Shown one piece after another: positions 28,714-38,418 of a DNA stretch of 48,131 nucleotides. Origin of the DNA: Betaproteobacteria bacterium. Its GTDB lineage: Bacteria > Pseudomonadota > Gammaproteobacteria > Burkholderiales > Burkholderiaceae_E. The stretch's first letter is position 1, and each line of letters begins with the position of its first letter. The notes under the pieces are model-generated. The model was not told where the DNA came from. It was given only the letters and a program-made list of their open reading frames with translations, and did not search any database. The translations under genes were made by a program, and so were the position numbers. The DNA lies in contig VGHA01000016.1 of assembly GCA_016868375.1 (NCBI GenBank), forward strand, positions 1 through 48,131. Reading direction: 5' to 3'.

Positions 28714-29418
28714 ATGCGCGCGATGATTCTTGCGGCCGGCCGCGGCGAGCGGATGCGGCCCCTCACCGACCACTGCCCGAAGCCGATGCTGGAGGTGGCG
28801 GGTCTGCCCCTGCTCGGCTGGCACCTTGATGCGCTCGCGCAAGCTGGATTCACTGATGTCGTCATCAATCATGCGCACCTGGGTGAAATGATCGAACGCT
28901 GGGCGGGCGACGGCGCACGCTGGGGACTGTCGATCCGTTACTCGCCAGAAAATCCCGCACTCGAAACCGCTGGCGGCATACGACATGCCTTGCCGCTCCT
29001 GGGTCAGGCCCCCTTCCTGGTGGTCAACGGCGATGTGTTCACGCGCTGGCCAATCGCCCGCGCCCGGCTCATCGCCCAACAAATGGCTCACTCGACACTG
29101 CTGGGCTGGTGCGTGCTGGTACCCAACCCAGACCACCATCCCGCTGGCGACTTCACGCTCGAATCGGGATTGCTCGGACAGGGCGCCACAGACCGGCTCA
29201 CATTCAGCGGAATAGGGGTGTACCAACCAGCCTTGTTTGAACCCCTTGTCGATGGACAACCCGCCAAGCTTGGGCCAATGCTGCGCGAAGCGGCCATGCA
29301 GCATCGGATTGCCGCCGAACGCTGGGACGGGCTCTGGACCGATGTGGGCACCCCAGCACGGCTGGCGCAACTCGATGCAGAATTGACGGCATCAGAATCG
29401 ATCACACCGACTCGTTAG
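28714..29418 (+). CDS. murU: N-acetylmuramate 1-phosphate uridylyltransferase
   Basis: MurU converts MurNAc-1-phosphate and UTP to UDP-MurNAc, completing the recycling pathway started by AmgK. The 234-residue nucleotidyltransferase has the signature MRAMILAAGRGERMRPLTD, then CPKPMLEV, VVINHAHLG, and the metal-binding NGDVFTRW. It starts 27 bases after amgK. The route makes cells less dependent on MurA and therefore less sensitive to fosfomycin in species where it was studied. Confidence 0.92.
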   Translation: MRAMILAAGRGERMRPLTDHCPKPMLEVAGLPLLGWHLDALAQAGFTDVVINHAHLGEMIERWAGDGARWGLSIRYSPENPALETAGGIRHALPLLGQAPFLVVNGDVFTRWPIARARLIAQQMAHSTLLGWCVLVPNPDHHPAGDFTLESGLLGQGATDRLTFSGIGVYQPALFEPLVDGQPAKLGPMLREAAMQHRIAAERWDGLWTDVGTPARLAQLDAELTASESITPTR

Positions 29419-29446
29419 CGACCTCACCACCCCACCGAGCCAACCG

Positions 29447-30775
29447 ATGCAGCCTTATCACGACCGTCGACTGCGCCTAGCCCAACTGATCCGCGATCGC
29501 GGCGGTGGCGTGGCTGTCATCCCCACCGCGCCCGAGGTCATCCGCAATCGCGATGCCCACTATCCCTATCGCTGGGACAGTTATTTCTATTACCTCACCG
29601 GGTTCACCGAGCCCGAGGCGGTACTGGTGATGAGCGTCGATTCAAGCGGGACGGAATCCGTCCTGTTTTGCCGCGACAAGAACGAAGAGCGCGAAATCTG
29701 GGACGGCTACCGATTTGGCCCCCAGTTGGCGCGTGAGCGGTTTGGCTTCGACCGCGCACTCTGCATTGACAAACTCGATAGCGAACTTTCTGGCCTGCTG
29801 GCCGACCAGCCGGCGGTCTTTACCGCAATTGGCACCGGCGACGACCATGATGCCAAGGTCGCCCGATGGCTCAATGCAGTGCGCGCACAGGCCCGAAGCG
29901 GCATCAGTGCGCCCGGGCAGGTGTTTGAAGTCCGGTCATTGATCGACGAGATGCGGATCATCAAAGATCAGCATGAGATCGCGATCATGCGCCGCGCAGC
30001 AAGAATCTCCGCCGCTGCACATGTTCGGGCGATGCGGGCCAGCCGGCCTGGCCGCTTCGAATTTGAAATCGAGGCAGAGCTCGAGCATGAATTCCGGATG
30101 GGGGGATCCAAGGCGCCCGCCTACGGTTCCATCGTTGCAAGCGGTCGCCACGCCTGCGTGCTGCACTACCGCGCAAACGACGCACAGCTCGCCGACGGCG
30201 ATCTGCTTCTGATCGATGCCGGCTGCGAACTCGACGGCTATGCCAGCGACATCACGCGCACCTTCCCGGTATCCGGCCGATTCACGGGCGCACAGCGCAC
30301 GCTGTACGACATCGTGCTCGAGGCGCAGCGCGCCGCAATCGCAGCCACCCGGCCGGGCCTGCGCTTCATCGATCCGCACGATGCAGCGGTGAAAGTGCTT
30401 GTGCAGGGGCTCATTGATTGCGGGCTGATCAGCGGCACGCTCGACTCGGCCATCGAGTCAGGCGCGTATCGACGTTTTTACATGCATCGCACCGGGCACT
30501 GGTTGGGCATGGACGTGCATGACTGCGGGGACTATCGCGAGCCCGGTGAGGCGGGCACCGGCACCAACAAGCCGTGGCGCATTCTTCGGCCCGGCATGGT
30601 GCTCACCGAAGAGCCCGGGCTCTACGTGCGGGCCGCCGACGACATTCCGCGCCACTTCCACGATATCGGCATTCGCATCGAAGATGATGCGGTGGTCACT
30701 GAAACCGGCTGCGAGATCTTTACGGCGGATGTGCCCAAGGCCGCCGACGAGATCGAAGCGCTGATGCGCGGCTGA
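29447..30775 (+). CDS. pepP: Xaa-Pro aminopeptidase
   Basis: PepP removes the N-terminal residue preceding proline from peptides. The 442-residue protein has the N-terminal non-catalytic domain (including RWDSYFYYLTGFTEPEAVLV) and a C-terminal pita-bread domain. Dinuclear metal ligands are seen in LLIDAGCELDGYASDITRTF (two Asp), HRTGHWLGMDVHD (His), MVLTEEPGLYV (Glu) and IGIRIEDD (Glu). Length and motifs match aminopeptidase P. It lies 28 bases after murU and 18 before ubiH, so probably in one transcript. Confidence 0.95.
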   Translation: MQPYHDRRLRLAQLIRDRGGGVAVIPTAPEVIRNRDAHYPYRWDSYFYYLTGFTEPEAVLVMSVDSSGTESVLFCRDKNEEREIWDGYRFGPQLARERFGFDRALCIDKLDSELSGLLADQPAVFTAIGTGDDHDAKVARWLNAVRAQARSGISAPGQVFEVRSLIDEMRIIKDQHEIAIMRRAARISAAAHVRAMRASRPGRFEFEIEAELEHEFRMGGSKAPAYGSIVASGRHACVLHYRANDAQLADGDLLLIDAGCELDGYASDITRTFPVSGRFTGAQRTLYDIVLEAQRAAIAATRPGLRFIDPHDAAVKVLVQGLIDCGLISGTLDSAIESGAYRRFYMHRTGHWLGMDVHDCGDYREPGEAGTGTNKPWRILRPGMVLTEEPGLYVRAADDIPRHFHDIGIRIEDDAVVTETGCEIFTADVPKAADEIEALMRG

Positions 30776-30793
30776 GCGCCCAGGCGCCTGGCG

Positions 30794-31921
30794 ATGCTCG
30801 ACACGATTCGCATCGAGGGCCGCGGTCCGGTGGCGCTTGCCCTGCGGCTGCTGCTCGGGCGCGAGGGTTTGCCGCCCGACGCGATCCAGGCAGACCCGGT
30901 CGACTCCGCGCTACCCGACTGGCTTGGCTCGCGGTCGCTCGCGCTGTCGCTGGGCAGTCTGCATACGCTGGCGCGAATCATTCCCCAGTGCGCGCCTGCC
31001 GCGCTTCTGGATCAGCCCGGCATCGCTGCCCCCATCACGGTGGTGGACATCACCCGCGCGGGTGCCTCCGGAGGCACGCGAATCGAGGCTCACCGGCTGA
31101 AGCTGCCCATGCTCGGTGCGGTCATCCGCTACGCGACGCTGCATCGGCTGTTGCTCGAATCGGTTGAACAAGTGCACCGCCCCGCGGGCAACCCGGCGGA
31201 TCAGCCTCGTTCGGCGCCGACTGGCGAAACGCTCACCGTGATCGCCGACGGTGACACGGGCGACTCAACGTCGATCCGCATACGCGAATTCGGTCAGATG
31301 GCGCTGCTTGCCGAAGTGGAAGTCGAGCGCGACCGCCCGGGCTGGGCCTTCGAACGCTTCACGTCCGAGGGGCCGCTGGCGCTGCTTCCGTTACCAGAGC
31401 CGCGTCGTCGCGCACTGGTCTGGTGCGCGCCCAACGAGCGCTGTCACGAGCGGGCCACGGCAGACGAGCATCGCTTCAGTGAGTCGCTCCAACAGACGTT
31501 CGGTCCCCTGCTGGGTCGACTCACACTGTGCAGCGCGCGGCATGTCAGTGCGGTCACCCGCCGAATCGGACCACTCACCCGCGAGCCTGGCTGCGTGGCA
31601 ATCGGCAATGCGGCCCAGGCGCTTCATCCGGTTGCGGGCCAGGGCCTGAACCTGGGGCTACGCGACGCAGCGGTACTCGCACGCCAACTCGGTGACGCAG
31701 GCAGCCACTCGCTCTCACTGGCGCAGATCCTCGCGGGTTTCGAGCAGCGCCGACACGCTGACCGTGAGTTGCTGGTGGCGGGCACCGATCTGCTGGCCTC
31801 GCTCACCCGCCCCGAGCTTCTCAAGCCCGCCCATGCCGCGGCGCTCCAGCTGATCGACCTGTGCACGCCGCTCAGGCACCAGATCGCCCGGGGCTTGATG
31901 TTCGGCTTACGAAGCCACTGA
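30794..31921 (+). CDS. ubiH: UbiH/VisC-family FAD-dependent monooxygenase (ubiquinone synthesis)
   Basis: A 375-residue flavoprotein monooxygenase related to UbiH, which hydroxylates the ubiquinone precursor ring. The second FAD-binding motif is clear (GNAAQALHPVAGQGLNLGLRD), as is the FERFTSEGPLALLPLPE segment. The N-terminal dinucleotide motif is degenerate (IEGRGPVALAL rather than GxGxxG) and the central DG motif reads IADGDTGDS, so this is a diverged member. Position between pepP and dusB is usual for ubiH in betaproteobacteria. Which ring position it hydroxylates cannot be read from sequence. Confidence 0.82.
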   Translation: MLDTIRIEGRGPVALALRLLLGREGLPPDAIQADPVDSALPDWLGSRSLALSLGSLHTLARIIPQCAPAALLDQPGIAAPITVVDITRAGASGGTRIEAHRLKLPMLGAVIRYATLHRLLLESVEQVHRPAGNPADQPRSAPTGETLTVIADGDTGDSTSIRIREFGQMALLAEVEVERDRPGWAFERFTSEGPLALLPLPEPRRRALVWCAPNERCHERATADEHRFSESLQQTFGPLLGRLTLCSARHVSAVTRRIGPLTREPGCVAIGNAAQALHPVAGQGLNLGLRDAAVLARQLGDAGSHSLSLAQILAGFEQRRHADRELLVAGTDLLASLTRPELLKPAHAAALQLIDLCTPLRHQIARGLMFGLRSH

Positions 31922-31958
31922 ATCAGTCTGCCGATTTTTTAAGCAGATCGCTTTTCAG

Positions 31959-31964
31959 TAGAAT
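31959..31964 (+). promoter_or_regulatory. Probable -10 element of the dusB-fis operon
   Basis: TAGAAT lies 37 bases before dusB and is followed by the GC-rich CCCGCTCC, the kind of discriminator that makes fis promoters stringently controlled in enterics. A T-rich patch at 31935-31941 sits where a -35 box would be. Growth-rate control is inferred by analogy. Confidence 0.5.
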
Positions 31965-32000
31965 CCCGCTCCTCGTTGATTCCGCCAGCCGCCGCACGCC

Positions 32001-33020
32001 ATGAACATCGGGCCGTACCAGCTCCGCAACCGGGTCGTCGTGGCACCGATGGCAGGGGTCACTGATCGCCCGTTTCGCCAGTTGTGCAAGCGTCTCGGGG
32101 CAGGCTATGCGGTGTCGGAAATGGCGGCATCAAACCCGGCCCTGTGGAAGTCGGTCAAGACCTCTCGACGCCTGGATCACTCGGGGGAGATCGAGCCGCG
32201 CTCGGTACAAATCGCGGGTGCAGATCCCGTGATGATGGCTGAGGCAGCCCGCTACAACGTTGATCGTGGCGCGCAGATCATCGACATCAACATGGGATGT
32301 CCGGCGAAAAAAGTCTGCAATCTTCAGGCGGGCTCGGCGCTGATGGCCAACGAGACACTCGCGCTATCCATCATTGAATCGGTCGCCAGTGCGGTGAACG
32401 TACCGGTCACGGTCAAGATGCGCACCGGCCCGAATCCCCAGCACCGTAATGCCGAGCGGCTGGCGCGCTCAGCCGAGCGTGCGGGGGCCGCGATGATCAC
32501 GGTGCATGGGCGAAGCCGCGCGTGTGGCTTCAGCGGCCACGCCGAATACGACACGATCGCCGAGGTCAAAGCGTCGGTCACCGTGCCCGTGGTGGCCAAT
32601 GGCGACATCGCCACCCCCGACCAGGCGATCGCCGTGTTACGTCATACGGGTGCCGACGCGGTGATGATCGGCCGGGCCGCGCAGGGTCGTCCGTGGATCT
32701 TTCGTGAAATCGCCGCAGCCATCGAGGGCACACTGGTGCCGGAGGCCCCGTCGGCTGCGGAACTGCATGCATTGCTGCGCGACCATCTGATCGACCACTA
32801 CGCGTTTCATGGCCCTGTCACAGGTGTAAGAACGGCTCGCAAGCACGTCGGATGGTATCTGTCGGGCGCCCCCGGCGCAGTCGATTTCCTGCGCGAGGTG
32901 TTTTATCCCATTGAAACGGCAGAAGCCCAACTGGCTGCGCTCGATCGCTGGTTTACCGACCCGGAGGCATTCGTTGGCAATACCTGCCTCGAGCGCTGGG
33001 TGCAGGGGCCGCTTCAATGA
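32001..33020 (+). CDS. dusB: tRNA-dihydrouridine synthase B
   Basis: DusB is a flavin enzyme reducing uridine to dihydrouridine in the D-loop of tRNA. The 339-residue TIM-barrel protein opens with the FMN-binding segment VVAPMAGVTDRPFR and has the catalytic-cysteine region NMGCPAKKVCN, then KMRTG, the ITVHGRSR segment and VVANGDI. It ends with the small helical domain. The start of fis overlaps its stop (ATGA), the classical dusB-fis arrangement. Confidence 0.95.
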   Translation: MNIGPYQLRNRVVVAPMAGVTDRPFRQLCKRLGAGYAVSEMAASNPALWKSVKTSRRLDHSGEIEPRSVQIAGADPVMMAEAARYNVDRGAQIIDINMGCPAKKVCNLQAGSALMANETLALSIIESVASAVNVPVTVKMRTGPNPQHRNAERLARSAERAGAAMITVHGRSRACGFSGHAEYDTIAEVKASVTVPVVANGDIATPDQAIAVLRHTGADAVMIGRAAQGRPWIFREIAAAIEGTLVPEAPSAAELHALLRDHLIDHYAFHGPVTGVRTARKHVGWYLSGAPGAVDFLREVFYPIETAEAQLAALDRWFTDPEAFVGNTCLERWVQGPLQ

Positions 33021-33265
33021 ACCGCACCAACTCAATCGATGAGGTGATCATCCGAAGCCTCGAGACATATTTTCGGGACCTCGACGGACAAACACCGTCA
33101 GGCGTCTACGATATGGTGATCCAGGCTGTCGAGCGCCCGCTGCTTGAAGTGGTCATGCGAGAAGCCGATGGCAACCAGGTGCGGGCCAGCGAGATGCTGG
33201 GTATCAATCGCAACACGCTCCGAAAAAAACTTCTGAATCACGGACTACTCGAAGACGCGGGCTGA
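33017..33265 (+). CDS. fis: Fis-family DNA-binding protein
   Basis: An 82-residue nucleoid-associated protein. The C-terminal helix-turn-helix is typical of Fis: [27 protein letters not shown], where the NRNTLRKKL recognition helix contacts DNA. The N-terminal part ([17 protein letters not shown]) forms the dimerisation helices. It is slightly shorter than the 98-residue E. coli Fis, as is usual in betaproteobacteria. Translation is coupled to dusB. Fis bends DNA and adjusts rRNA, recombination and growth-phase transcription. Confidence 0.93.
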   Translation: MNRTNSIDEVIIRSLETYFRDLDGQTPSGVYDMVIQAVERPLLEVVMREADGNQVRASEMLGINRNTLRKKLLNHGLLEDAG

Positions 33266-33317
33266 TGTCCCACCGGGGCCTCGCGCATCCTTCACCTTCA
33301 CTGCGGGAATTCACTCG

Positions 33318-34901
33318 ATGCGACGCGTCCGACAGGCCCTGATCAGTGTCTCTGACAAGACCGGCATTGTGGAACTTGCGCGGGCGCTGCACGCGCTCGA
33401 CATCCAGCTGCTGTCCACCGGCGGTACAGCGAAACTGCTCGCTGACGCGGGTCTTCCAGTCATCGAAGTGTCTGCGCATACCGGCTTTCCGGAAATGCTT
33501 GACGGTCGGGTCAAAACGCTGCATCCAACCATTCATGGCGGACTGCTCGCCCGCCGGGATCTGCCCGAGCATCGGGCAGCGCTCGAGGCTCACGGCATCA
33601 CCACAATCGATCTTCTGGTTGTGAATCTCTATCCGTTTGAAGCCACCGTGGCCAAGCCGGGTTGCACGCTCGACGATGCAATCGAAAACATCGATATCGG
33701 CGGGCCTGCGATGGTGCGAAGCGCAGCCAAGAACTGGCGCGATGTCGGCGTACTTACGGATGCCTCGCAATACCCACTGGTGCTGGACGAGCTTCGCAGC
33801 CAGGGTGCGCTCAGCGATGCAACACGCTTTGCGCTGTCGGTTGCGGCATTCAACCGAATCAGTAACTACGACGCAGCGATCAGTGACTATCTCTCGCGCC
33901 TTCAGCCCGACGGTACCCAGAGCCTGTTCGGTGGGCAGACCAATGGCCGCTTCGTCAAGATCCAGGATCTGCGCTACGGCGAAAATCCTCATCAGCAGGC
34001 CGCTTACTACCGTGATCTGAACCCGGCGCCAGGTTCGCTTGTCACAGGGCAGCAGCTGCAGGGCAAAGAGCTGTCCTACAACAATATTGCTGACGCGGAT
34101 GCGGCCTGGGAATGCGTGAAGTCGTTCGAGGGTCCGGCCTGCGTAATCGTCAAACACGCCAACCCCTGCGGTGTCGCAACCGGTGACCATCCGCTCGACT
34201 GCTATCGCAAGGCGTTCAGCACCGACCCCATCTCGGCATTCGGCGGCATCATCGCGTTTAACCGCACTGTCGATGAGGCAGCCGCGCAGGCGGTATCCAA
34301 ACAATTTGTTGAAGTGCTGATCGCCCCCGGGTTCTCCGAGGCTGCGCTGGCGGTCTTCAAATCAAAAGCCAATGTCCGACTGCTTCAGATCGCACTGCCG
34401 CCCGGCGGAGAGTCCGATTGGGCGCGTGGCCAAAACGCGCTCGATATCAAGCGAGTTGGTTCGGGCATGTTGATTCAGACGGCTGACAATCACGTGCTGC
34501 GCGAGTCCGGCCTGAAGGTTGTCACCCAGCGCGCACCCGATGCCGAACAGCTGCGCGATCTGATGTTTGCCTGGACGGTGGCCAAGTACGTGAAGAGCAA
34601 CGCCATCGTGTATTGCGCAGGCGGTATGACACTGGGCATCGGCGCAGGCCAGATGAGTCGGCTTGATTCGGCTCGCATTGCATCCATCAAGGCCGATGCA
34701 GCGGGCCTGTCGCTCAGGGGCTCGGTGGTGGCCTCTGATGCGTTCTTTCCGTTTCGGGATGGTCTGGATGTACTGGCCGATGGCGGTGCGGCTGCCGTCA
34801 TTCAACCGGGCGGTTCGGTGCGCGATGACGAAGTGATCGCAGCGGCCAATGAACGTGGCATTGCCATGGTGTTCACAGGCTTCAGGCACTTTCGGCACTG
34901 A
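33318..34901 (+). CDS. purH: Bifunctional AICAR transformylase / IMP cyclohydrolase
   Basis: PurH carries out the last two steps of de novo purine synthesis. The 527-residue protein has an N-terminal IMP cyclohydrolase domain with methylglyoxal-synthase-like fold ([18 protein letters not shown], then [20 protein letters not shown]) and a C-terminal transformylase domain ([12 protein letters not shown], then [13 protein letters not shown] with the catalytic Lys-His). The C-terminal end [11 protein letters not shown] matches the family. It is 52 bases downstream of fis and just ahead of ruvC, the order seen across Burkholderiales. Confidence 0.97.
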   Translation: MRRVRQALISVSDKTGIVELARALHALDIQLLSTGGTAKLLADAGLPVIEVSAHTGFPEMLDGRVKTLHPTIHGGLLARRDLPEHRAALEAHGITTIDLLVVNLYPFEATVAKPGCTLDDAIENIDIGGPAMVRSAAKNWRDVGVLTDASQYPLVLDELRSQGALSDATRFALSVAAFNRISNYDAAISDYLSRLQPDGTQSLFGGQTNGRFVKIQDLRYGENPHQQAAYYRDLNPAPGSLVTGQQLQGKELSYNNIADADAAWECVKSFEGPACVIVKHANPCGVATGDHPLDCYRKAFSTDPISAFGGIIAFNRTVDEAAAQAVSKQFVEVLIAPGFSEAALAVFKSKANVRLLQIALPPGGESDWARGQNALDIKRVGSGMLIQTADNHVLRESGLKVVTQRAPDAEQLRDLMFAWTVAKYVKSNAIVYCAGGMTLGIGAGQMSRLDSARIASIKADAAGLSLRGSVVASDAFFPFRDGLDVLADGGAAAVIQPGGSVRDDEVIAAANERGIAMVFTGFRHFRH

Positions 34902-34924
34902 TCGCCGAACGCAGGCCATTCCCC

Positions 34925-35476
34925 GTGCGAATTCTCGGCATCGATCCCGGCCTGCGGCGTACCGGTTTCGGCGTGATCGAACAGACAGGATCGTCACTGA
35001 CGTATCTCGCAAGTGGCGTGATCAAGGTACCCGATGGCGAACTCGCGCCGCGGCTTCGAACGATTCACGAGGGGGTCAGCGAGGTCATCGATACCTGGAG
35101 GCCCGATCTGGCCTCGGTCGAGATCGTGTTTGTGAACGTGAATCCGCAGGCCACCCTCGCACTGGGTCAGGCACGCGGCGTCGCCATTGCCGCGCTTGCT
35201 CTGCGTGATCTCGCCGTTCATGAATACACAGCGCTTCAGGTGAAGCAGTCGGTCGTGGGCTACGGCCGCGCGGGCAAAGAACAGGTTCAGGCCATGGTGC
35301 GGCGGTTGCTGCAGTTGCCGGGCGACCCCTCAGCGGATGCTGCCGATGCATTGGCCTGCGCAATCTGCCATGCCCACGCGGCATCGCTCGCCACGCAGCT
35401 GAGCACTGCGGGCGTGCTGGCCCGCACTGCACGCAGCGGCGCGCGCGCGCGCGGCGGGAGGCTGCGCGGCCGTTAG
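34925..35476 (+). CDS. ruvC: Holliday junction resolvase RuvC
   Basis: RuvC cuts Holliday junctions that RuvAB has positioned. The 183-residue endonuclease has the catalytic acids of the RNase H fold: Asp in [17 protein letters not shown], Glu in [22 protein letters not shown], and the Asp pair in [16 protein letters not shown]. The start is a GTG. The last 20 residues are Arg- and Ala-rich and longer than in E. coli. It is 25 bases from ruvA. Confidence 0.96.
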   Translation: MRILGIDPGLRRTGFGVIEQTGSSLTYLASGVIKVPDGELAPRLRTIHEGVSEVIDTWRPDLASVEIVFVNVNPQATLALGQARGVAIAALALRDLAVHEYTALQVKQSVVGYGRAGKEQVQAMVRRLLQLPGDPSADAADALACAICHAHAASLATQLSTAGVLARTARSGARARGGRLRGR

Positions 35477-35501
35477 CGGTCCGTGCTGCTAAGATCATCG
35501 G

Positions 35502-36083
35502 ATGATCGGTCGCCTGTCAGGATATCTGCTCGAAAAATCCCCCCCCAGCGTATTGCTCGATGTGGGGGGGGTCGGCTATGAAGTTGATGTACCCATGAGC
35601 AGTTTCTATGACCTGCCCGACATCGGCGCGCGAGTCGTCCTGCTCACCGAGTTCATCGTTCGCGAAGATGCGCAACTGCTCTACGGTTTCCTCACCGCAG
35701 CCGAGCGCGACACATTTCGGCAGCTGATCCGAATTTCGGGCGTCGGTCCGCGTACTGCGCTCGCCGTTCTCTCGGGCATGTCGGTATCCGACCTCACGCA
35801 GGCCGTAGCCCTGCAGGAGACCGCCCGGTTATTGAAAGTGCCGGGCATCGGAAAAAAAACCGCCGAGCGCCTGCTGCTCGAGCTCAAAGGCAAGCTGGCG
35901 CCGGCCCTGCCTTCCCCGGCAGGGTCACCCGCCACGGTCGATGCGGGCGCCGATATCGTTCGCGCACTGATCGCCCTGGGCTACTCTGAGCGCGAGGCCG
36001 CTGCCGCCGTCCGCGGTCTTGCGCCCGACGTTTCGGTATCGGAAGGTATTCGTCAGGCGCTTCGCCAGCTTGGCAAAGCCTGA
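35502..36083 (+). CDS. ruvA: Holliday junction branch-migration protein RuvA
   Basis: RuvA binds four-way junctions and loads the RuvB motor. The 193-residue protein shows the OB-fold N-domain ([23 protein letters not shown]), the helix-hairpin-helix segments [18 protein letters not shown] and [17 protein letters not shown], and the C-terminal RuvB-contacting domain ([18 protein letters not shown]). Codons for residues 12-25 contain a run of eight C (35539-35546) and a run of eight G (35564-35571), an unusual slippage-prone pair near the start of the gene. Confidence 0.96.
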   Translation: MIGRLSGYLLEKSPPSVLLDVGGVGYEVDVPMSSFYDLPDIGARVVLLTEFIVREDAQLLYGFLTAAERDTFRQLIRISGVGPRTALAVLSGMSVSDLTQAVALQETARLLKVPGIGKKTAERLLLELKGKLAPALPSPAGSPATVDAGADIVRALIALGYSEREAAAAVRGLAPDVSVSEGIRQALRQLGKA

Positions 36084-36103
36084 GCCGGTTTCCCGGATAC
36101 ACG

Positions 36104-37147
36104 ATGATCGAAAACGACCGTATTGTGTCTGCCGCGAGCAGCTCTCCCACTGAAGACGCAGTAGAACGGGCGCTCAGACCGCGAACGCTCACCGATTATG
36201 TCGGCCAGAAAAAAATCCGCGAACAGCTCGAGATCTTCATTGCCGCAGCGCGCGGCCGCGGTGAGGCGCTCGATCATCTGCTGCTGTTTGGCCCACCTGG
36301 TCTTGGAAAAACCACGCTCGCGCATATTGTTGCCGCCGAAATGGGTGTGAAGCTTCGGCAAACCTCCGGTCCCGTCATTGAGCGTCCGGGCGATCTCGCA
36401 GCCATTCTTACCAGCCTCGAGCGCAACGACGTTCTGTTCATCGACGAGATTCATAGACTGTCGCCGGTGGTCGAAGAAATTCTGTACCCCGCGCTCGAGG
36501 ACTACCAGATCGACATCATGATCGGCGAGGGTCCGGCCGCGCGCTCCATCAAACTCGACCTGCAGCCCTTTACCCTGATCGGCGCCACCACGCGGGCGGG
36601 CATGCTCACCAACCCCTTGCGCGATCGCTTCGGCATCGTCTCCCGGCTTGAGTTTTACGACGTCGATGAGCTCACCCTGATCGTGTCGCGCTCGGCCGCC
36701 CTGCTGGGCGCCGCCATCACTGCCGAAGGCGCGCGCGAGATCGCGCGCCGATCGCGCGGCACGCCTCGTATCGCCAACCGGCTGCTGCGACGCGTGCGCG
36801 ACTACGCCGAGGTGAAGGCGGGCGGCAAGATCGATGCGCCGATCGCTGATGCGGCGCTTGGCATGCTCGATGTTGACTCGCTCGGCTTTGACCTGATGGA
36901 CCGCAAGCTGCTTCGCGCGATGATCGAGCGCTTTGGTGGCGGCCCGGTCGGACTGGACAACATTGCTGCTGCAATTGGCGAAGAGCGCGACACGATCGAA
37001 GATGTGCTTGAGCCCTATCTGATTCAGCAGGGGTTCGTGCAGCGTACACCGCGTGGCCGGGTGGCCACATCGCACGCCTGGCAGCATTTCGGGCTTGCGA
37101 TGCCAGCGGGGCGCACGCCCGAGCTCTGGGATCCGCGCGGTGAATGA
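36104..37147 (+). CDS. ruvB: Holliday junction helicase motor RuvB
   Basis: RuvB is the hexameric AAA+ ATPase that drives branch migration with RuvA. The 347-residue protein has [11 protein letters not shown] near the start, Walker A GPPGLGKT from residue 63, Walker B FIDEIHRL, sensor segment [20 protein letters not shown] and the C-terminal winged helix ([20 protein letters not shown]). It lies 20 bases after ruvA and ends 8 bases inside the rhomboid gene. Confidence 0.97.
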   Translation: MIENDRIVSAASSSPTEDAVERALRPRTLTDYVGQKKIREQLEIFIAAARGRGEALDHLLLFGPPGLGKTTLAHIVAAEMGVKLRQTSGPVIERPGDLAAILTSLERNDVLFIDEIHRLSPVVEEILYPALEDYQIDIMIGEGPAARSIKLDLQPFTLIGATTRAGMLTNPLRDRFGIVSRLEFYDVDELTLIVSRSAALLGAAITAEGAREIARRSRGTPRIANRLLRRVRDYAEVKAGGKIDAPIADAALGMLDVDSLGFDLMDRKLLRAMIERFGGGPVGLDNIAAAIGEERDTIEDVLEPYLIQQGFVQRTPRGRVATSHAWQHFGLAMPAGRTPELWDPRGE

Positions 37148-37850
37148 CGACCCGCTTCTGCGCCTGCACCAGCTCACCCCGAAAACCTGGGTCACCTACT
37201 CGATTGTCGCCATCAACGTAGCAGTCTGGGTGGCTTGCGTGGCGGGTGGCACCTCGGCACTCAGTCCCAGCGGCGCTGACCTGCTTGCGCTCGGCGGCAA
37301 CCGGCTTGCAGAAACCCTTGCCCAGCCTTGGCGGCTCCTCAGCGCCACCGTGCTGCATGCCGGGGTCATGCATCTGGCGCTCAACATGTGGGCGCTCTGG
37401 GATACCGGACGCGTTGCCGAGCGCTTTTACGGCAATCTGCAGTTCCTGGTGCTCTACCTGGGCGCCGGCTTGGCAGGATCGCTCGCCAGCCTGTTCTTTA
37501 CCGGCCGGGTGGCGGTATCGGTTGGCGCATCAGGCGCGATATTCGGTGTGGTGGGGGCGCTGCTGGCCGCCATCTGGTTGCGGCCTGGCAGCCTGCCGGC
37601 GCCGCTTCTGAGGCCGCTGCGAAGCTCGCTTCTGATCTACGTGGGCGTATCACTGCTGCTGGGATTCACCGTGGGCGGCGTCGACAATGCCGCGCATCTG
37701 GGCGGCCTGCTTGCGGGGTTTGTTCTTGCCGCAGTGCTCGACGGCCGGCCGGGGTGGGACGACGCACCGGGTCGCGCCCGTCTGCGTCTTGCGTTGGCGG
37801 TCGCGCTGGGGGCAGCCTGCGCGGTTTTCGGCTGGCAAATGCTTCGATGA
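37140..37850 (+). CDS. Rhomboid-family intramembrane serine protease
   Basis: A 236-residue membrane protein with about six helices. The rhomboid catalytic dyad is visible: Ser in the GASG motif of [10 protein letters not shown] and His in [12 protein letters not shown]. The [15 protein letters not shown] segment on the second helix carries the conserved His and Asn that form the oxyanion site. Rhomboids cleave transmembrane substrates within the inner membrane; the natural substrate is unknown. The GTG start overlaps the end of ruvB; no earlier start looks plausible. Confidence 0.88.
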   Translation: MNDDPLLRLHQLTPKTWVTYSIVAINVAVWVACVAGGTSALSPSGADLLALGGNRLAETLAQPWRLLSATVLHAGVMHLALNMWALWDTGRVAERFYGNLQFLVLYLGAGLAGSLASLFFTGRVAVSVGASGAIFGVVGALLAAIWLRPGSLPAPLLRPLRSSLLIYVGVSLLLGFTVGGVDNAAHLGGLLAGFVLAAVLDGRPGWDDAPGRARLRLALAVALGAACAVFGWQMLR

Positions 37851-37876
37851 GAGACATCGGCGCGGGCGCGTTACGC

Positions 37877-37882
37877 TAGAAT
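37877..37882 (+). promoter_or_regulatory. Probable -10 element of the ybgC-tol operon
   Basis: TAGAAT lies 26 bases after the rhomboid stop codon and upstream of ybgC. The -35 region is not convincing. It resembles the TAGAAT boxes before pyrF, glyQ and dusB in this window. Confidence 0.4.
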
Positions 37883-37974
37883 CGCGCGCGTGCTCAATCC
37901 CGATTCTGAATTGCGCGGTCACCAACCCGCGAATGGCAGCGGCTTTGCCCGAAGTTTCAGCTCACCTTGGTGGT

Positions 37975-38403
37975 ATGGCCAGATCCGCGTGTCTGCTGTC
38001 GCAGACATTGCGTATTTATCTGGAGGATACCGACGCCGGCGGCATTGTTTATCACGCGAGCTGGCTAAGGTTTTTCGAGCGCGCCCGTACCGATTGGCTG
38101 CGAACCCTTGGAATCGAACAGTCGTCGTTCACGCCGCAGTCTGGAATCAGTTTTGTGGTGCGAGACATGCACATCGAGTTTCTGCGGCCAGGCCGTCTCG
38201 ACCAGCAGATACGATCCGAGCTCAGGCTGTTGGAGCGTCGTCGGGCGTCGCTGTCGCTTTGCCAGCAGGCGTTCGATTACAGCAGCGGGCAGGAATTGGT
38301 GAGAGCCGATGTGCGAATTGCAGTGCTCAACGCGTCCACGGGCAAGGCCGGCCCCCTGCCCCGCGCGCTGATGGATACCCTTTCAAGCCCGGATCAACTG
38401 TGA
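37975..38403 (+). CDS. ybgC: Acyl-CoA thioesterase YbgC (Tol-Pal associated)
   Basis: A 142-residue hot-dog-fold thioesterase encoded at the head of the tol-pal cluster. The active-site segment is EDTDAGGIVYHASWLRFFERART, with the catalytic Asp after the Tyr-Leu-Glu stretch. In E. coli YbgC hydrolyses short acyl-CoAs and associates with acyl carrier protein; its link to Tol-Pal is by gene order. The frame is open upstream; the ATG at 37975 is preceded by TTGGTGG and gives the family length, while the ATG at 37933 would add 14 residues and lacks a ribosome binding site. Confidence 0.92.
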   Translation: MARSACLLSQTLRIYLEDTDAGGIVYHASWLRFFERARTDWLRTLGIEQSSFTPQSGISFVVRDMHIEFLRPGRLDQQIRSELRLLERRRASLSLCQQAFDYSSGQELVRADVRIAVLNASTGKAGPLPRALMDTLSSPDQL

Positions 38404-38418
38404 GCCGATGAGCCCAAG

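Noticed and set aside
28342..29370. Minus-strand frame of 342 codons opposite amgK-murU
   Set aside because: It spans two well-identified genes and carries no motif of its own.
33204..34304. Minus-strand frame of 366 codons opposite purH
   Set aside because: purH is complete and typical; no recognisable features on the other strand.
36053..37195. Minus-strand frame of 380 codons opposite ruvB
   Set aside because: ruvB is intact and conserved here; the antisense frame is a codon-bias shadow.
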